From JBBAFM01 sp041655415 (GTDB lineage Bacteria > Bacillota > Clostridia > Peptostreptococcales > JAAYPU01), in contig CAYSBC010000032.1 in the NCBI GenBank assembly GCA_964429195.1, positions 1 through 21,878 on the forward strand: DNA of 21,878 bases. Direction: 5' to 3'. Every line of letters starts with the position of its first letter. Position 1 is the first letter of the stretch. Shown here piece after piece: positions 1 through 6,841 of the stretch. The notes beneath the pieces are model-generated. The model saw only the letters and a program-made list of their open reading frames with translations. It was not told where the DNA came from and did not search any database. A program made the position numbers and the translations under genes.

Positions 1-1160
1 TAAAAATCCACTTATTGAAGTCAATGGCGTTTTCAATTCATGAGAAACATTGGCCACAAAATCTTTTCTCATGTTTTCAAGCCTATGAATTTGAGTAATA
101 TCTTCAATGATGGCCAAGAAGCCTATAATGCTTCCATCCCCTTCACTGGTTATGAGGCTGGTATGAATTCTCAAAATATTGTTATTCATCTCCACTTCAA
201 GCTCCCCAAGATATTTGTCACGAAGAATCTTTTCAAAAGCTTCCTGCAATTTATTATTGCGAATAGCCTTTAACATATAAAGACCAATGACATCCCTGTC
301 AACTTTGAAAAGTTCTTTTGCAGCTTGATTGATCATGATTATTCTATAATTCTTATCAACAGCAATTATTCCATCTTTCATACTGAATAATGTAGAAGTT
401 AATTTGCTATTATTTTCTTCTAAAGCTTCCATTGCTTCATCGAGCTTCTCACTCATATCATTGAGTGTCCCAGCCAGATTCCCTATCTCCCCATCAGCAT
501 GAATATAAGCTCTCTCTTTATAATTACCCTTTGCTATCTCGGATGCAAATTGAGTTAATACCTTTATTGGTCGTATAACTCTCTTCGTATAACAAACACC
601 TAGAATGAAGGTTAAGATAAAACCAATGAAGGATGCAAGCAAGACGGATAGCAAGATTTCTCTATTTAATTCTTCAATCTCATGCAGTGGAGCTGATATC
701 CTGGTAAAACCAGCCATTTCTCCATCTCGGTAAAAAGGCAAAGCGATATACATGTAATCAATACCTGTAGTAGTACTCTGACGAATGGAACGCCCCGGGT
801 TGTTTTTTTTAGNNNNNNNNNNTTTATCTCCTGACGGGATATATGGTTCTCTAAATCCTTTAATTTATCAGCGTCTATGCTCGAATCTCCTAATACTATT
901 CCATCTTTGTCCACAATAGTAATTCGATCATTTATTCCTAAACCAAGCGTGACCACCATCTCTTGAAAATCAAAATCTCCAATATTTAAATTGTTTGCCT
1001 CAATGAAGTTATTAATCAATTTAACTTCCTTGACCAAGCTTTCTTCTATTGTTCTCTCGTAATCATCACGAAAAAATTGATAGGACATAACACTGGTTAT
1101 GCCGATACTACAACATAATAAAACGACTACAAACAATAAGATTTTTTTCTTCATAGGCAT
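1..1160 (-). CDS. Sensor histidine kinase, PhoR/WalK-like (partial, interrupted by assembly gap)
   Basis: Membrane sensor kinase expected to phosphorylate the response regulator encoded just upstream. From the start at 1160 the protein shows an N-terminal membrane helix (about residues 5-28) and an extracytoplasmic Cache-like domain, then the assembly gap. After the gap the correct frame resumes with GRSIRQSTTTGIDYMYIALP, a motif typical of PhoR-type sensors. A second membrane helix (about nt 590-665), a HAMP linker, a PAS domain (MKDGIIAVDKN) and the HisKA H-box VSHELKTPL follow, with the phospho-accepting His codon at 40-42. The ATPase domain lies beyond the left edge. A naive reading across the Ns changes frame and ends early at 666; that tail is an artefact, because the continuation in the other frame is plainly the same protein. 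The start is 4 bases after the regulator's stop with only a weak ribosome site, which suggests translational coupling. PhoR versus WalK cannot be settled here. Confidence 0.9.
813..822. other. Assembly gap (10 N)
   Basis: Ten undetermined bases lie inside the sensor kinase gene, next to a run of eight T. Both flanks encode the same kinase, but they join in frame only if the true number of missing bases leaves a remainder of 2 when divided by 3. Ten is therefore probably a placeholder or estimate and not the real length. Confidence 0.95.
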
Positions 1161-1164
1161 TCAC

Positions 1165-1845
1165 TCATTTCATTTTATATCCAACCCCCCGTATAGTTTC
1201 TATGTATACGGAGTCATCATCTTGTATCTTCTTTCTCAAATATCGAATATGAACATCCACTGTTCTCGTTTCACCAATATAATCATAACCCCATATGGTG
1301 TTCAAAAGATGCTCACGAGTTAACACGATTCCTCTGTTTTGAGCTAATACCTTTAATAGCTCAAATTCTTTAAAAGTCAAATCGATTTTTTCGCCATTGC
1401 ATAAAACTTCGTGTCTTTCTACATCAATAACAAGATCCTTAATTTTTATAATGTTTGAATTATTCTCTTTTCTTTCATATCTTCTTGTTACAGCCCTTAC
1501 TCTTGCTAACAATTCTCTTACACTAAATGGCTTGGTTATATAATCATCTGCACCTAATTCCAATCCCAATATCTTGTCAATTTCTTCTGACTTTGCAGTA
1601 AGCATAATAATCGGCGTGCTGACATTGTATTCATTTCTAAACTTTTTACAAAGATCTATTCCACTGATTTTAGGTAACATGATATCAAGCAATATTAAAT
1701 CGTATTGGCTTGTTAAAATGGCATCGATGGCCTTTTCCCCATCATTGACTGTCTTAACATCATACCCATTTTCAATTAAATTGTATTCCAAAAGTTCAAG
1801 AATATGAACTTCATCATCTATGACCAATATTTTTAATTTTTCCAT
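1165..1845 (-). CDS. OmpR/PhoB-family response regulator
   Basis: Two-component response regulator of 226 residues, a normal length for the OmpR/PhoB family. The receiver domain (about 1-120) has the acidic pair D10/D11, the phospho-acceptor D54 in LILLDIMLP, the conserved T83 in IMLTAK and K105 in ITKPF. The C-terminal winged helix (about 130-226) contains FKEFELLKVLAQN and the recognition segment RTVDVHIRYLRKKI, ending in the family's IRGVGYKMK. It sits 3 bases after the nrdR stop and 4 bases before the sensor kinase, so all three are probably on one transcript. Its sequence fits PhoP, PhoB or WalR; target genes cannot be read from the window. Confidence 0.95.
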   Translation of the reverse strand: MEKLKILVIDDEVHILELLEYNLIENGYDVKTVNDGEKAIDAILTSQYDLILLDIMLPKISGIDLCKKFRNEYNVSTPIIMLTAKSEEIDKILGLELGADDYITKPFSVRELLARVRAVTRRYERKENNSNIIKIKDLVIDVERHEVLCNGEKIDLTFKEFELLKVLAQNRGIVLTREHLLNTIWGYDYIGETRTVDVHIRYLRKKIQDDDSVYIETIRGVGYKMK

Positions 1846-1848
1846 GTC

Positions 1849-2310
1849 TTATACCTTCGAATCATTGATTAGTTTCTCCAATTCAGCTATAAACGTATTG
1901 ATGTCTTTAAACTGCCTGTATACAGATGCAAATCGAACGTAGGCAACCTCATCAATTTTCTTTAGATGCTCCATAATAACTTCACCAATTATGCCGCTAT
2001 CGATTTCTTTTTCCATCCTATTGCTAAGGCCTTTTTCAATATCATCCACAATCTCATTCATTTTCTGCAAAGATACAGGTCTCTTTTCGCAGGCTTTTAT
2101 GATACCATTCAGCACTTTATTTCTATCAAATACTTCCCGAGTTCCATTTTTCTTAATGACAATCATAGGTATTTCTTCAAATTTTTCGTAAGTTGTAAAC
2201 CTCTTTTTGCATTGATCACATTCACGTCTTCTTCGTATAGCATGTCCCTCTTCTGTCGGCCTTGAATCAATGACTTTGGTGTCAATAGTATCGCAGTATG
2301 GACACTTCAT
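1849..2310 (-). CDS. nrdR: Transcriptional repressor NrdR
   Basis: NrdR represses ribonucleotide reductase genes in response to bound ATP/dATP. The protein is 153 residues, the usual length. An N-terminal zinc ribbon with C3/C6 and C31/C34 includes the arginine cluster RRRREC. An ATP-cone domain follows from about residue 49 (IVIKKNGTREVFDRNKVLNG) to the conserved YVRFASVYRQF segment. The start at 2310 has an AGGAGG site seven bases upstream. It is the first gene of a tight trio with a two-component system, and no ribonucleotide reductase gene is present here. I did not see a convincing NrdR box in its own promoter region. Confidence 0.97.
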   Translation of the reverse strand: MKCPYCDTIDTKVIDSRPTEEGHAIRRRRECDQCKKRFTTYEKFEEIPMIVIKKNGTREVFDRNKVLNGIIKACEKRPVSLQKMNEIVDDIEKGLSNRMEKEIDSGIIGEVIMEHLKKIDEVAYVRFASVYRQFKDINTFIAELEKLINDSKV

Positions 2311-2341
2311 GGCAAATCCTCCTATGTATTCATTTTAACCC

Positions 2342-2370
2342 ATTATATTTTATAATAAGTTTTTTGTCTA
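2342..2370 (-). promoter_or_regulatory. Sigma-A promoter for nrdR and the two-component genes
   Basis: On the minus strand TAGACA (2370-2365) and TATAAT (2347-2342) are separated by exactly 17 bases. This is one mismatch from the consensus, 31 bases before the nrdR start codon. It would drive nrdR, the regulator and the kinase together. Confidence 0.65.
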
Positions 2371-2436
2371 CCTTATGGAATTCCAAGTGCCAAAGCTTAT
2401 GATGTATTTCAGATTATTTGAATATTCCATACTCCA

Positions 2437-2730
2437 TTATAAGAATTCCTCCCTTGCTTCAAGCTTTTCATCATCATTGTCTGTTGAAGTATACATGTTC
2501 TTAACTTCTACTAATATGACATCTTCCCCTATTCTTTTAATATCATTCCACTTCACTACGTATTCATTTTCTCTAGAAAAAAAGTTAAAAAAACCACTTT
2601 GAACGGGTATAATAATAGCTTCTATCCGTCCCTTTTCCAAATTTATTTCTATATCCGATACATAACCTAGGCTTTTACCATCATATATATTGATAATTTC
2701 TTTATTTCTTAAATCTTCAGTGCTAATCAT
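2437..2730 (-). CDS. YlmC/YmxH family sporulation protein (PRC-barrel)
   Basis: Small PRC-barrel protein of the YlmC/YmxH family, which is conserved in endospore formers and associated with sporulation; its exact role is not known. Family features are the N-terminal STEDLRNKEIINIYDGKSLG, the DIEINLEKGRIEAIIIP strand pair and the C-terminal WNDIKRIGEDVILVEV. An upstream in-frame ATG exists at 2736, but it is only two bases from the GGAGG site. The second ATG at 2730 has the proper eight-base spacing, so I place the start there (97 residues). A TATAAT-like element lies at 2756-2751, but I see no matching -35. It follows the ribosomal protein operon's terminator, so it is probably transcribed separately. 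Confidence 0.85.
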   Translation of the reverse strand: MISTEDLRNKEIINIYDGKSLGYVSDIEINLEKGRIEAIIIPVQSGFFNFFSRENEYVVKWNDIKRIGEDVILVEVKNMYTSTDNDDEKLEAREEFL

Positions 2731-2821
2731 TTGCATTTCCTCCCCTTTTTATTATAGTTAATCTTATGCTTTCCATCTTTGAAATAATACTTTTTAAGAA
2801 GAGAAATGAATAAATAATAAT

Positions 2822-2865
2822 AAAAAAAGAGGGGTGATATGAACATTCCATATACTCACACCTCT
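2822..2865 (-). terminator. Intrinsic terminator of the infC-rpmI-rplT operon
   Basis: On the minus strand AGAGGTGTG pairs with CACCCCTCT (one mismatch) and an inner ATATG/CATAT extends the stem. A run of seven T follows. It starts about 25 bases after the rplT stop codon. Confidence 0.85.
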
Positions 2866-2890
2866 AAGATTTTTAAAATCATTCTCATTG

Positions 2891-3247
2891 TTATGCTAAT
2901 TTTTCTTTTGCAACTTTTACTATTTGTGAAAAGCCTTCTGCATCATGGACTGCCATGTCTGCTAGCATTTTTCTGTTGACTTCTATGCCTGCAAGCTTTA
3001 ATCCATTAATAAGCTTGCTATAAGAAATATCATTCATTCTGGCAGCTGCATTTATTCTTGCAATCCATAATCTTCTATATTCTCTCTTCTTAAGCTTTCT
3101 GCCAACGAATGCAGAACGAAGGGATCTCATAACTGCAGGGTTAGCAGCTCTAAATACTTTGCTCTTTAATCCGTAAAATCCTTTAGATAGCTTTAATACT
3201 TTCCTATGTTTTTTCTTAGCATTCATTGCTTTTTTTACTCTTGCCAT
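2891..3247 (-). CDS. rplT: 50S ribosomal protein L20
   Basis: Ribosomal protein L20, 118 residues, needed early in 50S assembly by binding 23S rRNA. The sequence begins MARVKKAMNAKKKHRKVLKL and carries the family segments SKGFYGLKSKVFRAA, RDAF-like RSAFVGRKLKKREYRRLWI and ARINAAARMNDISYSKLI. The basic N-terminal extension and the compact C-terminal domain are both present. In Firmicutes L20 is also the repressor of its own operon, acting on the leader upstream of infC; a fitting attenuator is present here. It is the last gene of the operon, 22 bases after rpmI, with an AGGAGG-type site before its start. Confidence 0.98.
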   Translation of the reverse strand: MARVKKAMNAKKKHRKVLKLSKGFYGLKSKVFRAANPAVMRSLRSAFVGRKLKKREYRRLWIARINAAARMNDISYSKLINGLKLAGIEVNRKMLADMAVHDAEGFSQIVKVAKEKLA

Positions 3248-3269
3248 TATCTTTCCTCCTAAAGCTTAA

Positions 3270-3464
3270 TTAGATACCTAAAGCCCTTCTTATTCTTTTA
3301 ACATCTGCACTTGACACGCTACCTAATTTTCTAAGATTTCTTTTTCTCTTATGTGATTTTTTTGTAAGTATATGACTTGTAAAAGCTTTTGCTCTTTTTA
3401 GCGTGCCGCCTTTTCTCGCTTTGATACGTTTAGCTGCGCCTCTGTGTGTTTTCATTTTAGGCAT
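3270..3464 (-). CDS. rpmI: 50S ribosomal protein L35
   Basis: Ribosomal protein L35, 64 residues, of normal length and strongly basic. It shows the family pattern MPKMKTHRGAAKRIKARKGG and the C-terminal KLGSVSSADVKRIRRALG. It lies between infC and rplT, the order found in most bacteria, 17 bases after the infC stop, with an AGGAGG site before the start. Confidence 0.98.
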   Translation of the reverse strand: MPKMKTHRGAAKRIKARKGGTLKRAKAFTSHILTKKSHKRKRNLRKLGSVSSADVKRIRRALGI

Positions 3465-3481
3465 AATTTTTTCCTCCTATA

Positions 3482-3991
3482 TTAGTTCTTTGGTGCCAAA
3501 ATCATAATCATATTCCGACCTTCAAGTACTGGCTTCTTCTCCACTGCACCCATTTCCCCAATTAACTCCGAAAATTGACCCATTATTTCATATCCGGATT
3601 TGATAAAACCCATTTCTCTTCCTCTGAATCGCAATGTAACTTTTACCTTATCACCATTTTTAAGGAATTTATTAGCATTTGTAGCTTTTACATTTAAATC
3701 ATGAGATTCAATGTTCGGACTCAAACGTATTTCCTTTATGGTCATTATTTTTTGTTTTTTCTTTGCTTCCTTTTCTTTCTTCTGCAATTCATATCTGTAT
3801 TTTCCATAGTCAAGAATTTTGCAAACGGGTGGATTTGCAGTTGGAGCAATCATTACCAAATCAAGTTTCTTTTCATGGGCTAACTTTTGCGCATCCTTCG
3901 ATGATACTATGCCCAATTGAGTCCCATCACTATCAATCAACCTGATTTCTTTTTCACGAATTTCTTCGTTGATTTGAAGTTCTTTACTAAT
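3482..3991 (-). CDS. infC: Translation initiation factor IF-3 (AUU start)
   Basis: IF-3 binds the 30S subunit and checks the start codon and initiator tRNA. The protein has the N-terminal domain (QINEEIREKEIRLIDSDGTQLG), the lysine-rich linker helix (KKEKEAKKKQKIMTIKEIRL) and the C-terminal domain (KFLKNGDKVKVTLRFRGREM). A GTG at 4000 opens the frame but overlaps the AGGAGG site (4005-4000), so it cannot be the start. The ATT at 3991-3989 lies exactly eight bases after AGGAGG, and the protein then begins (M)SKELQINEE, as expected. AUU starts are known for infC in E. coli and bacilli, where IF-3 represses its own synthesis by rejecting the codon. That autoregulation is inferred here. First gene of the infC-rpmI-rplT operon. 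Confidence 0.95.
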   Translation of the reverse strand: MSKELQINEEIREKEIRLIDSDGTQLGIVSSKDAQKLAHEKKLDLVMIAPTANPPVCKILDYGKYRYELQKKEKEAKKKQKIMTIKEIRLSPNIESHDLNVKATNANKFLKNGDKVKVTLRFRGREMGFIKSGYEIMGQFSELIGEMGAVEKKPVLEGRNMIMILAPKN

Positions 3992-3999
3992 ACTTAGCA

Positions 4000-4005
4000 C
4001 CTCCT
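4000..4005 (-). promoter_or_regulatory. infC ribosome binding site that fixes the AUU start
   Basis: AGGAGG read on the minus strand. The GTG at 4000-3998 begins inside it; the ATT at 3991-3989 is eight bases downstream. This placement decides the start codon of infC. Confidence 0.85.
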
Positions 4006-4014
4006 ATAAATACT

Positions 4015-4110
4015 AAAAAAAAGCGGATAATTTCCGCTTCAAAAATAATCTCAATGCTACTTGAAATATATGAACCATAGTAGCTCTTAGCTCTATGGTG
4101 AGAAGCGGAT
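4015..4110 (-). promoter_or_regulatory. infC operon leader attenuator (L20 leader-like)
   Basis: On the minus strand, a terminator stem GAAGCGGA/TCCGCTT followed by a T run (4040-4015) stands just before the infC ribosome site. Upstream, CCGCTTC at 4108-4102 can pair instead with GAAGCGG of the terminator, forming an antiterminator. Between them sits a stable hairpin (4099-4074) in which ACCATAG pairs with CTATGGT. This is the arrangement expected of Firmicute L20 leaders, where L20 binding favours termination. The alternative pairings are seen directly; L20 as the ligand is inferred from the operon. Confidence 0.8.
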
Positions 4111-4134
4111 TACTTCTTCTTTATTACCTTTAAA

Positions 4135-4163
4135 AATATATCATCAAAACATACTGATGTCAA
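4135..4163 (-). promoter_or_regulatory. Sigma-A promoter of the infC operon
   Basis: Minus strand TTGACA (4163-4158), a 17-base spacer, then TATATT (4140-4135). This is a near-perfect vegetative promoter. Transcription from about 4128 gives a leader of roughly 135 bases that contains the attenuator. Confidence 0.85.
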
Positions 4164-4280
4164 TAGTTTTATCATTTTTAATTTTTTATACACCCTATTT
4201 TTAAATAAAAAAAACTATTTATTAAATTATTTATTTATGAATGGATAAAATACTAGTAACATAAAAAAGGTGGTGATTTA

Positions 4281-5876
4281 TTGGAGAAAAAAATATTAAT
4301 TATTTCATGTTTTGCATGTTTTATTTATACAGCGCTGTCACTTATTAGTTTTCTATTTTCTGGTTTTCTTGTATTATCAACAAGTTTGCTAGATATAGTC
4401 TTTTTATCTTGTTTTTCAATTTCCTTATTGTTGCTTTACTCTGAAAGACAAAGCCCATCCACAGAGGCCGAAACCGTAAGGGCTAAAAACTCAAGAAAAG
4501 ATTATTACACAGAAAAAGACAAAATAGAACTACCCAAAAACCCTTCCAGCATAACCTTCGATGAGGTAGCCGGTTTAAATGAAGTCAAGGATGAACTAGT
4601 AGAAATCATTGATTTTCTTAGATCCCCGGAAGCTTATAAAAAAATGGGAGCCAAATTACCCAAGGGAATACTCTTTTATGGCCCTCCCGGGACAGGAAAG
4701 ACTCTTTTGGCAAGAGCTGTATCAGGAGAAAGCCTTTCAAGCTTTCATAACGCATGTGGAGCGGAATTTGTGGAGAAATATGTAGGTGTTGGGGCCAAAA
4801 GGGTTCGAGGTCTTTTCGAAAAAGCAAAAAGAGAATCACCTAGCGTTATTTTCATCGATGAAATTGACGCTATCGGATCAAAGCGGACCAGTGAAACAAA
4901 TAATGAAAAAGATCAGACATTAAATCAATTGCTCGTGGAAATTGACGGTTTTGAATCTACTGAATCTGTTATTATCATAGGAGCAACCAATAGATTAGAT
5001 CTCTTAGATGAAGCCTTATTAAGACCCGGTAGATTTGACAGGCAAATTTACGTAGGAAGACCTGATGTAAGAGCCAGGGAAGAAATACTAGCTGTTCATT
5101 TCAAGAATAAGCCTTTGTGCCCTACTATTACTATGAAGGATATTGCAAAGAAAACATCAGGCATGACTGGTGCCCATCTGGCGAATATTGCCAATGAATC
5201 CGCTATTCTTTGTGTTCGCCATCGAAAAAATATTATTGGGCATCAAGAAATTGATGAAGCTATTGAAAAAGTTTTAGCAGGCTTAGAAAGAAAATCCGCT
5301 GTGATTAATAAAGAAGAAAAAAGAAAGATAGCTTGCCATGAAGCGGGCCATGCCCTCGTTGCAAGATATTTAAATACAGATCCGGTCAGTAAAATTTCTA
5401 TTATTCCCAGAGGGCAAGCATTGGGTTATACCTTGCAGACTCCGGACGAAGATAAATTTCTCATTACACAAAAAGAAATGGAAGACCGAATTGAAGTCCT
5501 GTTTGGTGGCAGGGCCGCAGAGCAACTCTTGTTCGATGAAATCTCTTCAGGAGCTAAGGATGACTTAAAAAAAGCAAACAGCATCGCTTATGAAATGGTT
5601 TGTGAGCTTGGCATGAGTAATCTAGGAAATATTATCTATGATGAGAGAATTATTAGTAATTGTTTTAATATTGTGAATGACGAGGTAAGAGCTATTATTG
5701 AAACATGCTACAATCATTCTATACAAATCCTCCAGGAAAACAAAGAAGTTTTAATAGCCCTCTCAGATGCTTTATTGGAAAAAGAAACTCTCTATGACAA
5801 GGAAATTGATGAGATTATACTCTCCGTGAATCCGGATTTTAAATTGCCACAGAAAGCTATTTGTGAAAACAATTAA
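4281..5876 (+). CDS. Compact FtsH-like ATP-dependent zinc metalloprotease
   Basis: Membrane-anchored AAA+ protease of the FtsH family, 531 residues against the usual 600-650. Two hydrophobic helices (about 5-27 and 31-52) are separated by only a few residues, so the extracytoplasmic domain of classical FtsH is missing. The AAA domain has Walker A GPPGTGKT (134-141), the pore-loop region EFVEKYVGVGAKRVR, Walker B VIFIDEIDAIG and the second region of homology ATNRLDLLDEALLRPGRFDR. The peptidase M41 domain has HEAGH (353-357) and the third zinc ligand D428 in GAKDDLKKA, so both activities look intact. It starts at TTG, seven or so bases after AAGGTGG; no ATG is available before the AAA domain. 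It is the only gene on the plus strand, divergent from infC and convergent with the thrS operon. It probably coexists with a classical FtsH elsewhere (inference), so I give no symbol. Confidence 0.9.
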   Translation: MEKKILIISCFACFIYTALSLISFLFSGFLVLSTSLLDIVFLSCFSISLLLLYSERQSPSTEAETVRAKNSRKDYYTEKDKIELPKNPSSITFDEVAGLNEVKDELVEIIDFLRSPEAYKKMGAKLPKGILFYGPPGTGKTLLARAVSGESLSSFHNACGAEFVEKYVGVGAKRVRGLFEKAKRESPSVIFIDEIDAIGSKRTSETNNEKDQTLNQLLVEIDGFESTESVIIIGATNRLDLLDEALLRPGRFDRQIYVGRPDVRAREEILAVHFKNKPLCPTITMKDIAKKTSGMTGAHLANIANESAILCVRHRKNIIGHQEIDEAIEKVLAGLERKSAVINKEEKRKIACHEAGHALVARYLNTDPVSKISIIPRGQALGYTLQTPDEDKFLITQKEMEDRIEVLFGGRAAEQLLFDEISSGAKDDLKKANSIAYEMVCELGMSNLGNIIYDERIISNCFNIVNDEVRAIIETCYNHSIQILQENKEVLIALSDALLEKETLYDKEIDEIILSVNPDFKLPQKAICENN

Positions 5877-5883
5877 ATTAAAA

Positions 5884-5922
5884 AATAGCCTCCTATGATA
5901 TTGATTTTCATAGAAGGCTATT
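5884..5922. terminator. Bidirectional intrinsic terminator
   Basis: AATAGCCT-c-CTATGA pairs with TCATAG-a-AGGCTATT around a nine-base loop. The minus strand has six T after the stem (for the DUF4846 gene); the plus strand has a weaker T-rich tail (for the FtsH-like gene). It lies between two convergent genes. Confidence 0.85.
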
Positions 5923-5959
5923 CATTTTATAAGCTTCTTTTCACAGATTCAAGTAAAAT

Positions 5960-6841
5960 TTACATAAAGCCATTCCATCGCATAAGATTATCCTTCTCAA
6001 AAATATACTCAGGTGTTTTGATATAATCCTTTAGCTCCTCTAGATAATACCATGGGTCTTCCAAATGCAAGGGATTATTCAAAATATGAAAATCTTGCGC
6101 CGGCATATACCCTTGAGCCAACAAGAAACACTTTTCACCTTCAGAATCCTTTGCAAGATCTACGACAAGTGCACAATGTCCTGGACTACCCGCCTTCATG
6201 AAAAAATCTCCTATTTGAATGTCTTCTAAAGATACCAGTTGGGATTCTTGAGATAAGGATATTGTACCTGCATAGATATAAACTTTTGTTAAATAATTGC
6301 GAAAGCATTCATAAGTATCATCAAATGATTCTGTATCGATCCATCTTACGTTATTGCCCTGCACCTCTATTCGGTTACCCTCACGCCATTTGGTATATTC
6401 CATGAAAAATCCATTTGTTAAGTGGAACTCTATTCTATCATAGGCTTCTAAGGACCAAAGGTATTCTGCGTATACTCTGATGATAGAATCTGCACATTGC
6501 TGTAAATCAACAGTTCCGATATCAAAATTAAACACAGCAATATGACCTTCATCATAACCCTTTTTTTGCCCATCATACAAAAGTACCGGACTATCATGGG
6601 GTTTTAAAGTGAGATTTCTGATGTATTCTGCTAAGCTTCCATCAACTGCTTCCACCCGCATAAAACCATTCGGTTCTTGAATTCTAGATTCCAGCGTGAT
6701 ACCTTCCTCATTTATGAATGAAATTATCGGCAAATCCTCTCTCAGCCCTAGATTCTCTTCAATTCCACTGGGATCTGCCTTAAAATTGCATCCTACCAAT
6801 AAAAATGCAACCGCAAAGATATAAATCACTTTATTTTTCAT
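5960..6841 (-). CDS. DUF4846-type lipoprotein
   Basis: Predicted exported lipoprotein of 293 residues. The signal peptide (MKNKVIYIFAVAFLLVGC) ends in a lipobox with the lipidated Cys at position 18, so the mature protein should sit on the outer face of the membrane. The rest resembles DUF4846 proteins: the recurring segments LTLKPHDSPVLLYDG, HIAVFNFDIGTVDLQQCADS, YAEYLWS, KVYIYAGTISL, GSPGHCALVVDLA and LLAQGYMPAQDFHIL. The family's biochemical role is unknown, so I assign none. The conserved GSPGH histidine and the DLQQCAD segment would be the first candidates for an active site. Its ATG overlaps the thrS stop codon as ATGA, so it is translated from the thrS transcript and thus probably under T-box control. 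A terminator follows. Confidence 0.85.
   Translation of the reverse strand: MKNKVIYIFAVAFLLVGCNFKADPSGIEENLGLREDLPIISFINEEGITLESRIQEPNGFMRVEAVDGSLAEYIRNLTLKPHDSPVLLYDGQKKGYDEGHIAVFNFDIGTVDLQQCADSIIRVYAEYLWSLEAYDRIEFHLTNGFFMEYTKWREGNRIEVQGNNVRWIDTESFDDTYECFRNYLTKVYIYAGTISLSQESQLVSLEDIQIGDFFMKAGSPGHCALVVDLAKDSEGEKCFLLAQGYMPAQDFHILNNPLHLEDPWYYLEELKDYIKTPEYIFEKDNLMRWNGFM

Noticed and set aside
666..810. Open frame tail joined to the kinase through the Ns (LKKTTRGVPFV...)
   Set aside because: It is an out-of-frame reading caused by the arbitrary gap length; the correct frame continues as the kinase to the left edge.
3992..4000. GTG start for infC
   Set aside because: It overlaps the AGGAGG site and cannot be used; ATT at 3991 is correctly spaced.
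4170..4280. Promoter for the FtsH-like gene
   Set aside because: The stretch is almost pure A and T; a TAAAAT element near 4246 has no matching -35, and sporulation sigma motifs could not be shown.
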